Shown: in pieces, positions 7,111 through 14,459 of the stretch | Position numbering within the stretch: the first letter of the stretch is position 1 | How the letters are laid out: every line of letters starts with the position of its first letter | NCBI GenBank assembly: GCA_945926705.1 | Contig: CAMEMA010000005.1 | Coordinates: forward strand, 1 to 17,827 | Reading direction: 5' to 3' | Origin: an uncultured Clostridia bacterium | Lineage (GTDB): Bacteria; Bacillota; Clostridia; Oscillospirales; Acutalibacteraceae | Length of the DNA: 17,827 bases | The notes under the pieces: model-generated | Database searches by the model: none | Told to the model about the DNA's origin: nothing | What the model saw: the letters and a program-made list of their open reading frames with translations, nothing else | Position numbers and translations under genes: made by a program

Positions 7111-7794
7111 ATGTTTACTGTTTATTTTGATACCCAAAACCTGAATTCAAATTATGAATATTACGTAAAACTAATAGCAGCAGAAATAAAAGAATGTTTA
7201 AATTTAAGCGGAATTAATTATTCGGATGAACCTACTCCGGAAATGAATAAATTTAAATATAACTATTCTGAAACAGTTCAGATGGTATTTAAAACTAACA
7301 GCAATCCGGGAATAATTCCTTCGGATGACAAGGGAATATATATTTTTTTTACCGCTGGAAATCCGGACTCAAAACGTCTTGCAACAACACTCAGTAAAAA
7401 TTTAGGCAATATATACTATAACCCGCTCGATGTAAAAATATTATCGGGAAATACACAAAATTCAACATTTCCTACTGTAACTATAGGCATGGGATTCGAA
7501 AACAGCACGCAAGATATTAATTGGCTTCGTGAAAATACCGAAGAAATTGCAAAAAACATAATAATGTCTCTTTCAGAGTACTTTGGTTTACCTTTTGTAC
7601 CGTGCAAAAAATCAGATATAGCCGTCACTATATCTGATGTAACGATAAGAAAACGCCCCTCCGAAACAGCCGAAATTGTAGGGAGTTTGCCTGCAAATAC
7701 GAAAGTTAAAATAGTAAGTCAATGGGAAAATTGGTATGTAATAGGAGAAAACAGAAATTTAGGATATGTTCAGACCAAATACATTAATATATAA
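7111..7794 (+). CDS. SH3b-domain protein with a degenerate amidase-like N-terminus
   Basis: Residues 169-227 form a bacterial SH3 domain (VTISDVTIRKRPSETAEIVG, then NTKVKIVSQWENWYVI and LGYVQTKYI), usually a cell-wall-binding module. The first 165 residues resemble N-acetylmuramoyl-L-alanine amidase (Amidase_3) in outline: SKRLATTLSKNL, then PTVTIGMGFENSTQDINWL, then ENTEEIAKNIIMSLSEYFG. The catalytic marks are missing: no PGHGG motif at the start, and Gly where the usual Glu precedes the M-G-F stretch. So it is probably non-catalytic. No signal peptide is visible. ATG 7111 is chosen because GGAGTG (7098-7103) is seven bases upstream; a TTG at 7105 is too close to it. It lies between the deacetylase remnant and murD, suggesting an envelope role. 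Confidence 0.7.
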   Translation: MFTVYFDTQNLNSNYEYYVKLIAAEIKECLNLSGINYSDEPTPEMNKFKYNYSETVQMVFKTNSNPGIIPSDDKGIYIFFTAGNPDSKRLATTLSKNLGNIYYNPLDVKILSGNTQNSTFPTVTIGMGFENSTQDINWLRENTEEIAKNIIMSLSEYFGLPFVPCKKSDIAVTISDVTIRKRPSETAEIVGSLPANTKVKIVSQWENWYVIGENRNLGYVQTKYINI

Positions 7795-7876
7795 ATTAAT
7801 CGTTTAACTTTAAGTAGACATATCTTTAATTAAATTGTAAAATCGTAGTTAATAATAATAATTCGAGGTATAAAAA

Positions 7877-9283
7877 GTGTATAAAAATTACGATGAATTT
7901 ATAGAAAAAATAAGAAATAAAAAAATATTGTTTTGCGGTATAGGAAGGAGTAACGTTCCATTCATAAACGCTCTTACGAGCAAAAACTTAAAAGTCAAAG
8001 TGTATGATTCCAAGCAAGAACAAAATTTAGATAAAAATTTAATAAAACAACTTAAGGAAAATATACTCGTATCCCTTTATCTGAACGACGAAAGTGTTTG
8101 GGATGAGCAAAACGATATAATTATAAGAACACCGGGTATGAATTTTTTATGTGAAAAATTATCAAAAGCTCAAAAAAATGGAGCTATTGTTACTTCCGAA
8201 ATGGAAATATTTTTTGACTTATGCCCTTGTACCATAATAGGTGTAACCGGAAGCGATGGAAAAACAACTGTATCCACTTTAATTTATGAAATGTTAAACT
8301 CACAAGGAATAAAAACCCATTTGGGAGGGAACATAGGTTTTCCTCTTTTGCCCAGATTGTCACAAATAGAAAAAGATGACGTGGCAGTAGTGGAATTGTC
8401 AAGTTTTCAACTCATTTCCATGCGAAAAAGTCCGGATATAGCAGTAGTAACAAATATATCTCCAAATCACCTTGACGTTCATAAAAACATGGAAGAATAC
8501 ATTGATGCAAAAAAACAAATTCTTTTACACCAAAATGCATTTTCAAAAGCAGTTTTAAATTTTGACAATCCTAAAACAAAAGCAATGAAAGAGATAACAC
8601 GAGCACAAACTTTATTTTTCAGCATATCAAATAAACTCAATACCGGAGTTTGGAAAGATAAAAATGAAAACATAATAATTTCCAATCATGGAATCGATAA
8701 AGTGGTTATGAACACTGATGAAATAAAAATTCCTGGAACTCATAATATAGAAAATTACCTTGCAGCCATAAGTGCAGTTTCGGAATTTGTATCATTTGAA
8801 AATATGAAAAAAGTTGCCAAATCTTTCAATGGAGTTGAACACCGCATAGAATTTGTCGAAAAAATAGACGGCGTTACCTATTACAATGATTCAATAGCTT
8901 CCACTCCTAATCGTACAGTAAAAGGAATATTATCGTTGTTCGACAAAAAAATAATATTAATAGCAGGAGGGTATGATAAAAATTTATCATTTGAATCATT
9001 TGCTCAAGAAATTGTAAAAAAAGTTTCATATTTAATTTTACTGGGAAAAACATCAGAAAAAATAGAAAACGCTATAAAAGGCTTAAAGTACTATAAAGGG
9101 GATAATCCCAAAATAATCAAAACCGATTCTATGAATCAAGCAGTTAAAACAGCATATAAAATTGCCAAACCGGGAGATATTGTAGCTCTCTCCCCCGCAT
9201 GCGCCAGCTTTGACCTTTACAAAAATTTCGAAGATAGAGGAAATCATTTTAAATCTTTAGTAAAACTATTAAAATTTTCTTAA
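7877..9283 (+). CDS. murD: UDP-N-acetylmuramoyl-L-alanine--D-glutamate ligase MurD
   Basis: MurD adds D-glutamate to UDP-MurNAc-L-Ala in the cytoplasm, the second peptide step of peptidoglycan synthesis. The 468 residues show the Mur-ligase layout: an N-terminal Rossmann-like domain with FCGIGRSN, the ATP-binding GVTGSDGKTT (about 122-131), ELSSFQL, NISPNHLDVHKNMEEYIDAK with the carbamylated-Lys region, then GVEHRIEFVEKIDGVTYYND, SIASTPNRT and IAGGYDKNL, and the C-terminal LSPACASFDLYKNFEDRG. It starts with GTG at 7877, with GAGGT seven bases upstream. It lies 82 bases after the SH3b gene. murD is usually in the dcw cluster; here it stands apart from other mur genes. Confidence 0.97.
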   Translation: MYKNYDEFIEKIRNKKILFCGIGRSNVPFINALTSKNLKVKVYDSKQEQNLDKNLIKQLKENILVSLYLNDESVWDEQNDIIIRTPGMNFLCEKLSKAQKNGAIVTSEMEIFFDLCPCTIIGVTGSDGKTTVSTLIYEMLNSQGIKTHLGGNIGFPLLPRLSQIEKDDVAVVELSSFQLISMRKSPDIAVVTNISPNHLDVHKNMEEYIDAKKQILLHQNAFSKAVLNFDNPKTKAMKEITRAQTLFFSISNKLNTGVWKDKNENIIISNHGIDKVVMNTDEIKIPGTHNIENYLAAISAVSEFVSFENMKKVAKSFNGVEHRIEFVEKIDGVTYYNDSIASTPNRTVKGILSLFDKKIILIAGGYDKNLSFESFAQEIVKKVSYLILLGKTSEKIENAIKGLKYYKGDNPKIIKTDSMNQAVKTAYKIAKPGDIVALSPACASFDLYKNFEDRGNHFKSLVKLLKFS

Positions 9284-9503
9284 ATAATTAAAAATGTACC
9301 GACTTTATTATTTAGATAATATATAACACGTAATATGCCTACATCTATTTGTATGCAAATATTATATTATAAAGATAAAGGAAAGATTTTAATGATTTAT
9401 TCCGAAGAGATTAATGATTCTGATAAAAGTTGGAGGCGTTTGCATCTAGAAAGCCATGATGATAGGAGCGTTTTGGCATAGACAATAGCGCCTGTGGTAA
9501 TTT

Positions 9504-9718
9504 GACGAGAAAGATGTAAAAGAAATTATTGAAACCGACCAGAGAAAGTTCGTATATACTCTATATCTGCGAAGGATTTTAAAGAAATTTCAAAAAAGTT
9601 TGACGATATGCCTCCACCGCAGCGTGGTCGCGCTAGCATGGAAGAAATGAAAAAGGAATATTTTATACCAAAAACTACAACAAAATTTAGATCTCTATAT
9701 AATAAACTTAGCATATGA
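9504..9718 (+). pseudogene. Frameshifted remnant of an unidentified gene
   Basis: The 600-base stretch 9284-9882 has no intact gene. Within it, one frame from 9504 reads DEKDVKEIIETDQRK. A second frame then reads IYSISAKDFKEISKKFDDM, PPPQRGRASMEEMKKEYF and FRSLYNKLSI, ending at TGA 9716-9718. The composition looks like protein and the two halves fit if joined by a frameshift near 9540-9560. A few more codons preceded by AGGAAAG start at ATG 9394. I cannot name the family. Local GC is higher than in the neighbours (CCACCGCAGCGTGGTCGCGC at about 9614), suggesting acquired DNA. The coding interpretation itself is uncertain. Confidence 0.3.
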
Positions 9719-9769
9719 AATATACGTATTGATAAAACTGTTAAAATTTATTATATTTTAATATTTTAC

Positions 9770-9799
9770 TTGACATTATATATTGTGTATGTATATAAT
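9770..9799 (+). promoter_or_regulatory. Strong sigma-A promoter for the gene at 9883
   Basis: TTGACA (9770-9775) and TATAAT (9794-9799) match both consensus hexamers perfectly with an 18-base spacer. It sits 83 bases upstream of ATG 9883. The predicted transcription start, near 9806, falls inside the palindrome at 9804-9819. Confidence 0.85.
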
Positions 9800-9803
9800 T
9801 TTT

Positions 9804-9819
9804 TTGAAATGCATTTCAA
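9804..9819. promoter_or_regulatory. 16-bp perfect palindrome at the transcription start (operator candidate)
   Basis: TTGAAATGCATTTCAA is a perfect 8+8 inverted repeat without a spacer, beginning five bases after the -10 element and covering the predicted start site. This is the classic position for a repressor operator. The cognate regulator is not evident in the window. Confidence 0.6.
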
Positions 9820-9839
9820 GCGAATAAATTCATTCGCTT
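9818..9839 (+). promoter_or_regulatory. Leader hairpin in the 5' UTR of the gene at 9883
   Basis: AAGCGAAT (9818-9825) pairs perfectly with ATTCGCTT (9832-9839) around the six-base loop AAATTC, and is followed by TTAATTT. It would lie about 12 bases from the RNA 5' end, sharing two bases with the palindrome. A weak terminator/attenuator or a 5' RNA-stabilising stem are both plausible. Confidence 0.55.
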
Positions 9840-9882
9840 TAATTTAAAAAATTTAATTATAAGCAAGAAAGGAATGATTTTT

Positions 9883-10551
9883 ATGCCTACTGACAAAAAA
9901 CTTATAGAATTCAATAGAAATTACTCCACGTTTTTGAACATGGTTAAAACATGCTCTAAAAACGGCGATATCTGGCAAGCAAAACGCTATGGCGAAATAT
10001 TAAGTGTGATTACAAATAATTTAAATGATCAAATTGCCTATACTAAAGCTCAGAATATTCAGTTTGATTCAACATCAGTGAAAGAATCTTTAGATACGTA
10101 TTTCCAAAAGAACTGGGCTGCTATTTGGACGATTGTGGAGGGGATCAGTGAAAATAAACAACTTGTATATCTAGATGAATTCATGGAAGCATTAAAACAA
10201 TCAACTAACAATCAACAGTACAAAAACTATTTATTAACGTCATGGTTGCCAGGGTTAGAAAAATTCATGATGGACAAACTAATTGAACGGAGCCAAAGAG
10301 CTCATCACGTTGTACGCACAATTCACAAAAAACAAAAGCAAGAAGCACCAAATTTTTCGCACTATGCGCTGGACCGCCCTTCCTGTTTCGGAGATCGTCT
10401 TGTTCTAAATAGTGAGTATATAGATATAATATACCATTCTTATCTTCTGAGTACCCCTGATAAAAAAGGTACGATTAATAAACTCATAGGTGAACTGAAC
10501 AAAAGAAAAGAAACCCTTAGAAAAAAAATCCTTGAAGAAATCAATAAATGA
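9883..10551 (+). CDS. Hypothetical protein, 222 residues
   Basis: I do not recognise the family. The start is ATG 9883, with AAAGGA (9868-9873) nine bases upstream; an in-frame ATG at 9874 directly abuts that site. The sequence looks soluble and mostly helical: no signal peptide or membrane segment, with aromatic-rich helices such as YFQKNWAAIWTIVEGI and YLLTSWLPGLEKFMMDKLIE. A basic stretch (RAHHVVRTIHKKQKQ) occurs around residue 145, and the C-terminus is charged and coiled-coil-like (INKLIGELNKRKETLRKKIL). It has its own strong promoter, an operator-like palindrome, a leader hairpin and a terminator, so it is a self-contained transcription unit. It is placed beside gene debris between murD and cotJ. 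A mobile-element or phage-related origin is possible but not shown. Confidence 0.75.
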   Translation: MPTDKKLIEFNRNYSTFLNMVKTCSKNGDIWQAKRYGEILSVITNNLNDQIAYTKAQNIQFDSTSVKESLDTYFQKNWAAIWTIVEGISENKQLVYLDEFMEALKQSTNNQQYKNYLLTSWLPGLEKFMMDKLIERSQRAHHVVRTIHKKQKQEAPNFSHYALDRPSCFGDRLVLNSEYIDIIYHSYLLSTPDKKGTINKLIGELNKRKETLRKKILEEINK

Positions 10552-10599
10552 ATTTCCCTAATTAAACATGATAATAGTTATTTGAATGTACTACTTACA

Positions 10600-10626
10600 G
10601 GCTCGACGTATTGTCGGGCTTTTTTA
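10600..10626 (+). terminator. Intrinsic terminator after the hypothetical gene
   Basis: GGCTCGAC pairs with GTCGGGCT (8 bp, two of them G-U) around the loop GTATT, followed by a run of T (10620-10625). It lies about 50 bases after the stop codon at 10551. This is the clearest plus-strand terminator in the window. Confidence 0.88.
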
Positions 10627-10692
10627 TATTTAAAAACCTACATTACAAAATTTTTAAAATTGATCTTATATACTGAAGAATATAATATTTTA

Positions 10693-10720
10693 ACAAATAC
10701 TAAAAATAATTCATAATATA
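10693..10720 (+). promoter_or_regulatory. Sigma-K-like sporulation promoter for cotJABC
   Basis: AC at 10693-10694 (in AACA) is followed by 17 bases and CATAATATA (10712-10720). This fits the Bacillus sigma-K consensus of AC, 16-17 bases, CATAnnnTA. The start codon of cotJA is about 50 bases downstream. The sigma-E element fits less well: the -10 is only partly CATACAAT and I find no properly spaced -35. Bacillus cotJ is known as sigma-E-dependent, so the sigma-K assignment is tentative. Confidence 0.45.
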
Positions 10721-10768
10721 AAATTGTACACAAAAGATACACAAACAAAAAAAGATGGGAGTGTTTTT

Positions 10769-10972
10769 ATGGACGAGTCGATAATGCACATGGTAGCTAA
10801 ACAATATGGAATTACACCTCTTCCGGAAAATCCGGTTGTAGCGATGGCATATGTTCCATATCAGATAGCAGACAATGTATACAGTGCAGAACAAGGAATA
10901 AATACAGGAACAATGTTCCCGGAACTTAACAAGCCTTTTGAAGGAGAAACTGTAGGTGGATCAAGTGAGTGA
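10769..10972 (+). CDS. cotJA: Spore coat associated protein CotJA
   Basis: A 67-residue CotJA with the family core LPENPVVAMAYVPYQIADNVY followed by GINTGTMFPELNKPFEGE. It is a small inner-coat protein made in the mother cell during sporulation, encoded with CotJB and the catalase-like CotJC. ATG 10769 is chosen because GGGAG is eight bases upstream and the product begins MDESIMHM; an upstream in-frame start at 10724 has no ribosome site and would add 15 unusual residues. Its last 17 bases overlap cotJB. Confidence 0.93.
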   Translation: MDESIMHMVAKQYGITPLPENPVVAMAYVPYQIADNVYSAEQGINTGTMFPELNKPFEGETVGGSSE

Positions 10973-11225
10973 ACAAGAAATTATGATGAAACGCATTGCT
11001 TCAATTGACTTTGCGGTAGTGGAACTGAATTTATATATGGATACTCATCCGGATGATCAAGAAGTAAATGCAAAGCTAAATGATTACCGTGAACAAAGTG
11101 CAGAACTCAGAAAACAGTATCAAGAAAAATACGGACCAATTACTTCTAAAAGCATAGAAGATAATCGCTGGGGATGGATATCCGATCCTTGGCCTTGGAA
11201 TAACTCTGAGGAGGAGAATGGCTAA
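10956..11225 (+). CDS. cotJB: Spore coat protein CotJB
   Basis: An 89-residue CotJB with the characteristic IASIDFAVVELNLYMDTHPDD, then YGPITSKS and the C-terminal aromatic block WGWISDPWPWNN. It starts with GTG at 10956 inside the end of cotJA; AAGGAG is nine bases upstream. A second GTG at 10965 is the alternative. The stop codon shares one base with the cotJC start (TAATG), so all three are coupled. Its role is structural: CotJB and CotJA are needed for assembly of CotJC into the coat. Confidence 0.94.
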   Translation: MDQVSEQEIMMKRIASIDFAVVELNLYMDTHPDDQEVNAKLNDYREQSAELRKQYQEKYGPITSKSIEDNRWGWISDPWPWNNSEEENG

Positions 11226-11827
11226 TGTGGGTATATGAGAAAAAATTGCAATATCCCGTAAATATAAAAAACGCCAATCCGGCACTTGCAAAACTGATAA
11301 TAACTCAATATGGCGGTCCTGATGGTGAACTTGGAGCTTCACTTAGATACTTAAGTCAAAGATTTTCCATGCCTTATCCAGAACTAAAGGCCATTTTGAC
11401 TGATATCGGAACTGAAGAATTGGGGCACTTGGAAATGATAGGAGCTATAGTCTATCAGCTTACTAAAAATTTAACTCCTGAAGAAATAGAAAAAAATGGC
11501 TTTGCAGATTATTTTGTCGACCATACCACCGGTATATATCCTACATCATCGAGTGGTCAATCTTATAATGCTGCAAGCATGCAAGTTAAAGGTGACCCCA
11601 TAACTGACCTTCATGAAAATTTAGCAGCAGAGCAAAAAGCTCGCTCGACATATGATAACATTTTAAGATTTTGTGATGATCCAGATGTTAAAGACCCAAT
11701 AAGATTTTTAAGAGAGCGTGAAGTAGTTCATTATCAACGATTTGGTGAGGGGCTTAGGATATGTACGGACAAATTGGATAGTAAAAACTTTTATGCATTT
11801 AACCCTTCTTTCGATAAAAGAAAATAA
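11225..11827 (+). CDS. cotJC: Spore coat protein CotJC, manganese-catalase family
   Basis: A 200-residue CotJC. The dinuclear-manganese catalase ligand set is visible: Glu in GPDGELGA (about 35), Glu and His in GTEELGHLEM (about 65-69), Glu in LHENLAAEQKAR and His in REREVVHYQRFGE. The protein is therefore probably a functional catalase of the spore coat, protecting against peroxide. GAGGAG precedes the ATG by about eight bases. It is the last gene of cotJABC; the hairpin at 11848-11877 ends the operon. Confidence 0.95.
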   Translation: MWVYEKKLQYPVNIKNANPALAKLIITQYGGPDGELGASLRYLSQRFSMPYPELKAILTDIGTEELGHLEMIGAIVYQLTKNLTPEEIEKNGFADYFVDHTTGIYPTSSSGQSYNAASMQVKGDPITDLHENLAAEQKARSTYDNILRFCDDPDVKDPIRFLREREVVHYQRFGEGLRICTDKLDSKNFYAFNPSFDKRK

Positions 11828-11847
11828 GATTAATTTATTTATAAAAA

Positions 11848-11877
11848 ACCGAGCTGTGAACAAACCACAAGCTCGGT
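11848..11877. terminator. Bidirectional terminator between cotJC and the double-transferase gene
   Basis: ACCGAGCT and AGCTCGGT form an 8-bp stem, extended by GTG/CAC past a one-base bulge. On the minus strand the stem is followed by six T, a strong terminator for the convergent gene at 11893. On the plus strand AAATTTT follows, weaker, serving cotJC. Confidence 0.85.
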
Positions 11878-11892
11878 AAATTTTATGTTTAT

Positions 11893-14076
11893 TTAAGATT
11901 TTACAAAATTAAACTTTTGGGCGTCGGTATCGTTAGGAGACCAACATTGAACTGCTGTGCCGTTTCGACTTTCAGCTCTACAAATATCTATATTCAAACC
12001 ATTATACGCAGAAACAATACTGTATTTTCCTTTACCTAAGTTCAATATATGCCATTTATCACAAAGACTGTTTTTAAATGAATTTTGACACAGCTGCGTT
12101 CCGACTTTCTTGGACTTTTCGGGGACAGATAATCTATGTCCCGAGTAAAGAGATGTAATTGTATAGTAACCATCTTTATCGTAAGCTACCTTAAATTTTT
12201 GAGTATTTGTATTATTTTTATCCCAAAGCTGAATTTTCGCTCCTTTAGCTCGACCTGGTTTACAAATATCTACAGCTTTATTCCCATTAAATGAAGGAGA
12301 AATTACATAAGTTCCGTCCGGAATGAGGTATTTTTCCTTAATCTCTTTAAAACAATCAGTTTTTTTAGCGTACTTCCACCATAAATGTGTATGTCTATTA
12401 ACAAGCTTCCACGGTTTTCTTACACAATGCTGAACCGACGGATGAGAAAGTGCATTTTTTATTTCTTTTTGTGTGTATTTTTCAGGAGACTGTAAACATT
12501 TAAGATACCTTTCGGCAGAATTATAGCATCCTGAGAGTATACCAAATTTAGCAGGTAAAATTCCTATTTTTTTATAACACATGGCATTAATTACTGTTTG
12601 ATCATGTTGAAAAAGCTTATTATTATTTTTATTTATAAAATCTTCAAATTTTTTTACCATGTTATCTTTTCGAAGTTCTTTCAAATTTGCTACCATTACT
12701 CCATCGCAGATATAATGATCATCAATTATACCAAAATTTCTATTTAAAATTGGAGACTTATCCCAATCTAACAATCCCTTATAGTAATAGCCTTCAACAT
12801 CTACATTATACATTTCTGATAAATCATCGTATATCAGAGTATCACTATCCAACCAAATTATCTTATCTTTATTTGGTAAAAGTTCCGACAACATAAGCCT
12901 ATAATAAGCAGGAGTCGAAATCCTACGGTCTGTACGTGCTGACTTATATGTATTTCCCATATTTATCAAATTCACTTTACAATTTTTATTGTATTTTTTT
13001 TGAAAAGACTCAAAGACACTCTTTCCTTTTTCACTCAAATTAGGAGTATGCATAAGATAAAAATCGTAATTTATATTTGGATTGGAATTTTCCATTATGG
13101 AAGTCATGGAAACCAAAGTCGGATAAACATAATTTTCATCAAATGCCATCGCAATCGAAATTTCTTTTACCATCTCTTTGGGGCGAAGCATCTTATCAGT
13201 ATCTATATCTTCCAATTTATATAAACAAAGATTTTTATCAGGATAGTTTCCCTTTTCATTCGATTCTTTGATTTTTTCCAAACATGATTCAGAAAAATTA
13301 AATGGCTCTTCACACAAATTAAGAGGACGAAATTCTCCATCTTTTATATTCCAGTTTTCAAGAGTCCACGGATAATTTGTAACCAAAAGGTAAGTTGAGC
13401 CACTATTTTTAAAATTTTCAATAGCTTTCTTTCCATTCTCATAAGACAAATATTGAAGACAATCTCGGCAAATTATCATATCGCTTTTAGGAAGTTTATC
13501 TTTTGTAATATCTAGTTCACAAAATTGTGTACTATTATCTTTGTATTTTTTATTATTATCCTTAATTAATTTCGAAACAATGTCACCTCCAATATATTTA
13601 ATTCCATCTTTTTTGACATTTTTCATCCAATTATAATCCCCACATGGAACATCAAGGACAGATTTTATATTGTATTTTTCCCAAATTTCAGGTAATTCTT
13701 TTCTGATATTTTCGGTATTTTTCAATTGAGAACCAGGTCCTGACTTTGATTCATGGCTTCCCCAAAAATTAGAATCATAAATTTTTTCAAATGTCTTATT
13801 CATTTCTAATTTTTTACCAAATATGTAACCATCGGAAGAAGATCGTGGAGCATAATTACGTTCTCTTGAAATTCTGAATCTTTCATTAACGCATTTTTTT
13901 ATAAATTCTTTTTGTGTATTGTTTTTGGGCTCCTCTTTACAAACTTTTTCTAAAAGGGAATTTATTTTAGCTGAATGTGTTTCCGCAAAACAATTCGATA
14001 AAAAAGTACCCAACATTGATAAACCTAAAGTAAAACATACAAATTTCTTCGACAACCATTTTAAATCTCTATTCAT
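11893..14076 (-). CDS. Secreted three-domain protein: SAM-methyltransferase, GT8 glycosyltransferase, ricin-B lectin
   Basis: 727 residues. Residues 1-31 are a signal peptide: basic WLSKK, hydrophobic core, cleavage after NCFA. Residues 100-290 look like a class I methyltransferase: FWGSHESKSGPGSQL, motif I LDVPCGDYNW (141-150) and CRDCLQYL (203-210). Residues 305-580 are a GT8 glycosyltransferase: SIAMAFDENYVYPTLVSM, the metal/UDP-sugar motif DSD (410-412, in IIWLDSDTLIYDDL), CDGVMVANL, HDQTVINAM and QHCVRKPW. Residues 585-727 are a ricin-B beta-trefoil with QLW and QCW motifs and repeated QKF. All active-site motifs look intact. AGGAGG lies 11 bases before the ATG; promoter at 14125-14152. 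Since SAM and nucleotide sugars are not found outside cells, export suggests action inside another cell after lectin binding, but the target is unknown. Composition is Lys/Asn-rich and A+T-rich. Confidence 0.85.
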   Translation of the reverse strand: MNRDLKWLSKKFVCFTLGLSMLGTFLSNCFAETHSAKINSLLEKVCKEEPKNNTQKEFIKKCVNERFRISRERNYAPRSSSDGYIFGKKLEMNKTFEKIYDSNFWGSHESKSGPGSQLKNTENIRKELPEIWEKYNIKSVLDVPCGDYNWMKNVKKDGIKYIGGDIVSKLIKDNNKKYKDNSTQFCELDITKDKLPKSDMIICRDCLQYLSYENGKKAIENFKNSGSTYLLVTNYPWTLENWNIKDGEFRPLNLCEEPFNFSESCLEKIKESNEKGNYPDKNLCLYKLEDIDTDKMLRPKEMVKEISIAMAFDENYVYPTLVSMTSIMENSNPNINYDFYLMHTPNLSEKGKSVFESFQKKYNKNCKVNLINMGNTYKSARTDRRISTPAYYRLMLSELLPNKDKIIWLDSDTLIYDDLSEMYNVDVEGYYYKGLLDWDKSPILNRNFGIIDDHYICDGVMVANLKELRKDNMVKKFEDFINKNNNKLFQHDQTVINAMCYKKIGILPAKFGILSGCYNSAERYLKCLQSPEKYTQKEIKNALSHPSVQHCVRKPWKLVNRHTHLWWKYAKKTDCFKEIKEKYLIPDGTYVISPSFNGNKAVDICKPGRAKGAKIQLWDKNNTNTQKFKVAYDKDGYYTITSLYSGHRLSVPEKSKKVGTQLCQNSFKNSLCDKWHILNLGKGKYSIVSAYNGLNIDICRAESRNGTAVQCWSPNDTDAQKFNFVKS

Positions 14077-14124
14077 TAAAAATAATACCTCCTAAAAATT
14101 TAAATATACAAAGTAACGATATAA

Positions 14125-14152
14125 ATTATATATATAAAAAGTTTTTTATCAA
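14125..14152 (-). promoter_or_regulatory. Promoter of the double-transferase gene
   Basis: On the minus strand TTGATA (14147-14152) is followed by 16 bases and a perfect TATAAT (14125-14130), about 50 bases before the ATG at 14076. The whole 383-base divergent gap (14077-14459) is extremely A+T-rich, which weakens any single promoter call. Apart from this promoter, the two ribosome sites and a tandem TTAATCTC repeat near 14282-14300, I see nothing else in it. Confidence 0.55.
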
Positions 14153-14459
14153 TACCAAAAGTAATTTGTAAAATTTAGTAATATTCATTAATAATTTTGA
14201 AAACTAAATACAATTTAATTTTTTGTATTAATCAATATAAATATTATTTTCATTATTAGATTAGTGGTAAGTAACTTAAAATTAATCTCTTTAATCTCAA
14301 AAACATTTATAAAAATAAAACTAAATTTTTAATGGTCATATAAGATACTAAAAACAAATTTCAATTTATTTGTTCTAAAAAATGCAAATTATTATTTTTT
14401 ATCGTTATTTATTGAGAGGACAAACAAATATTTAAAAATTTTTCAAGGAGGAAAATATA

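Noticed and set aside
10724..10768. 15-residue N-terminal extension of CotJA
   Set aside because: No ribosome site at 10724; GGGAG eight bases before ATG 10769 fits the normal family start.
12687..13271. Three plus-strand frames inside the double-transferase gene
   Set aside because: They are opposite-strand shadows of the GT8/methyltransferase domains, without ribosome sites.
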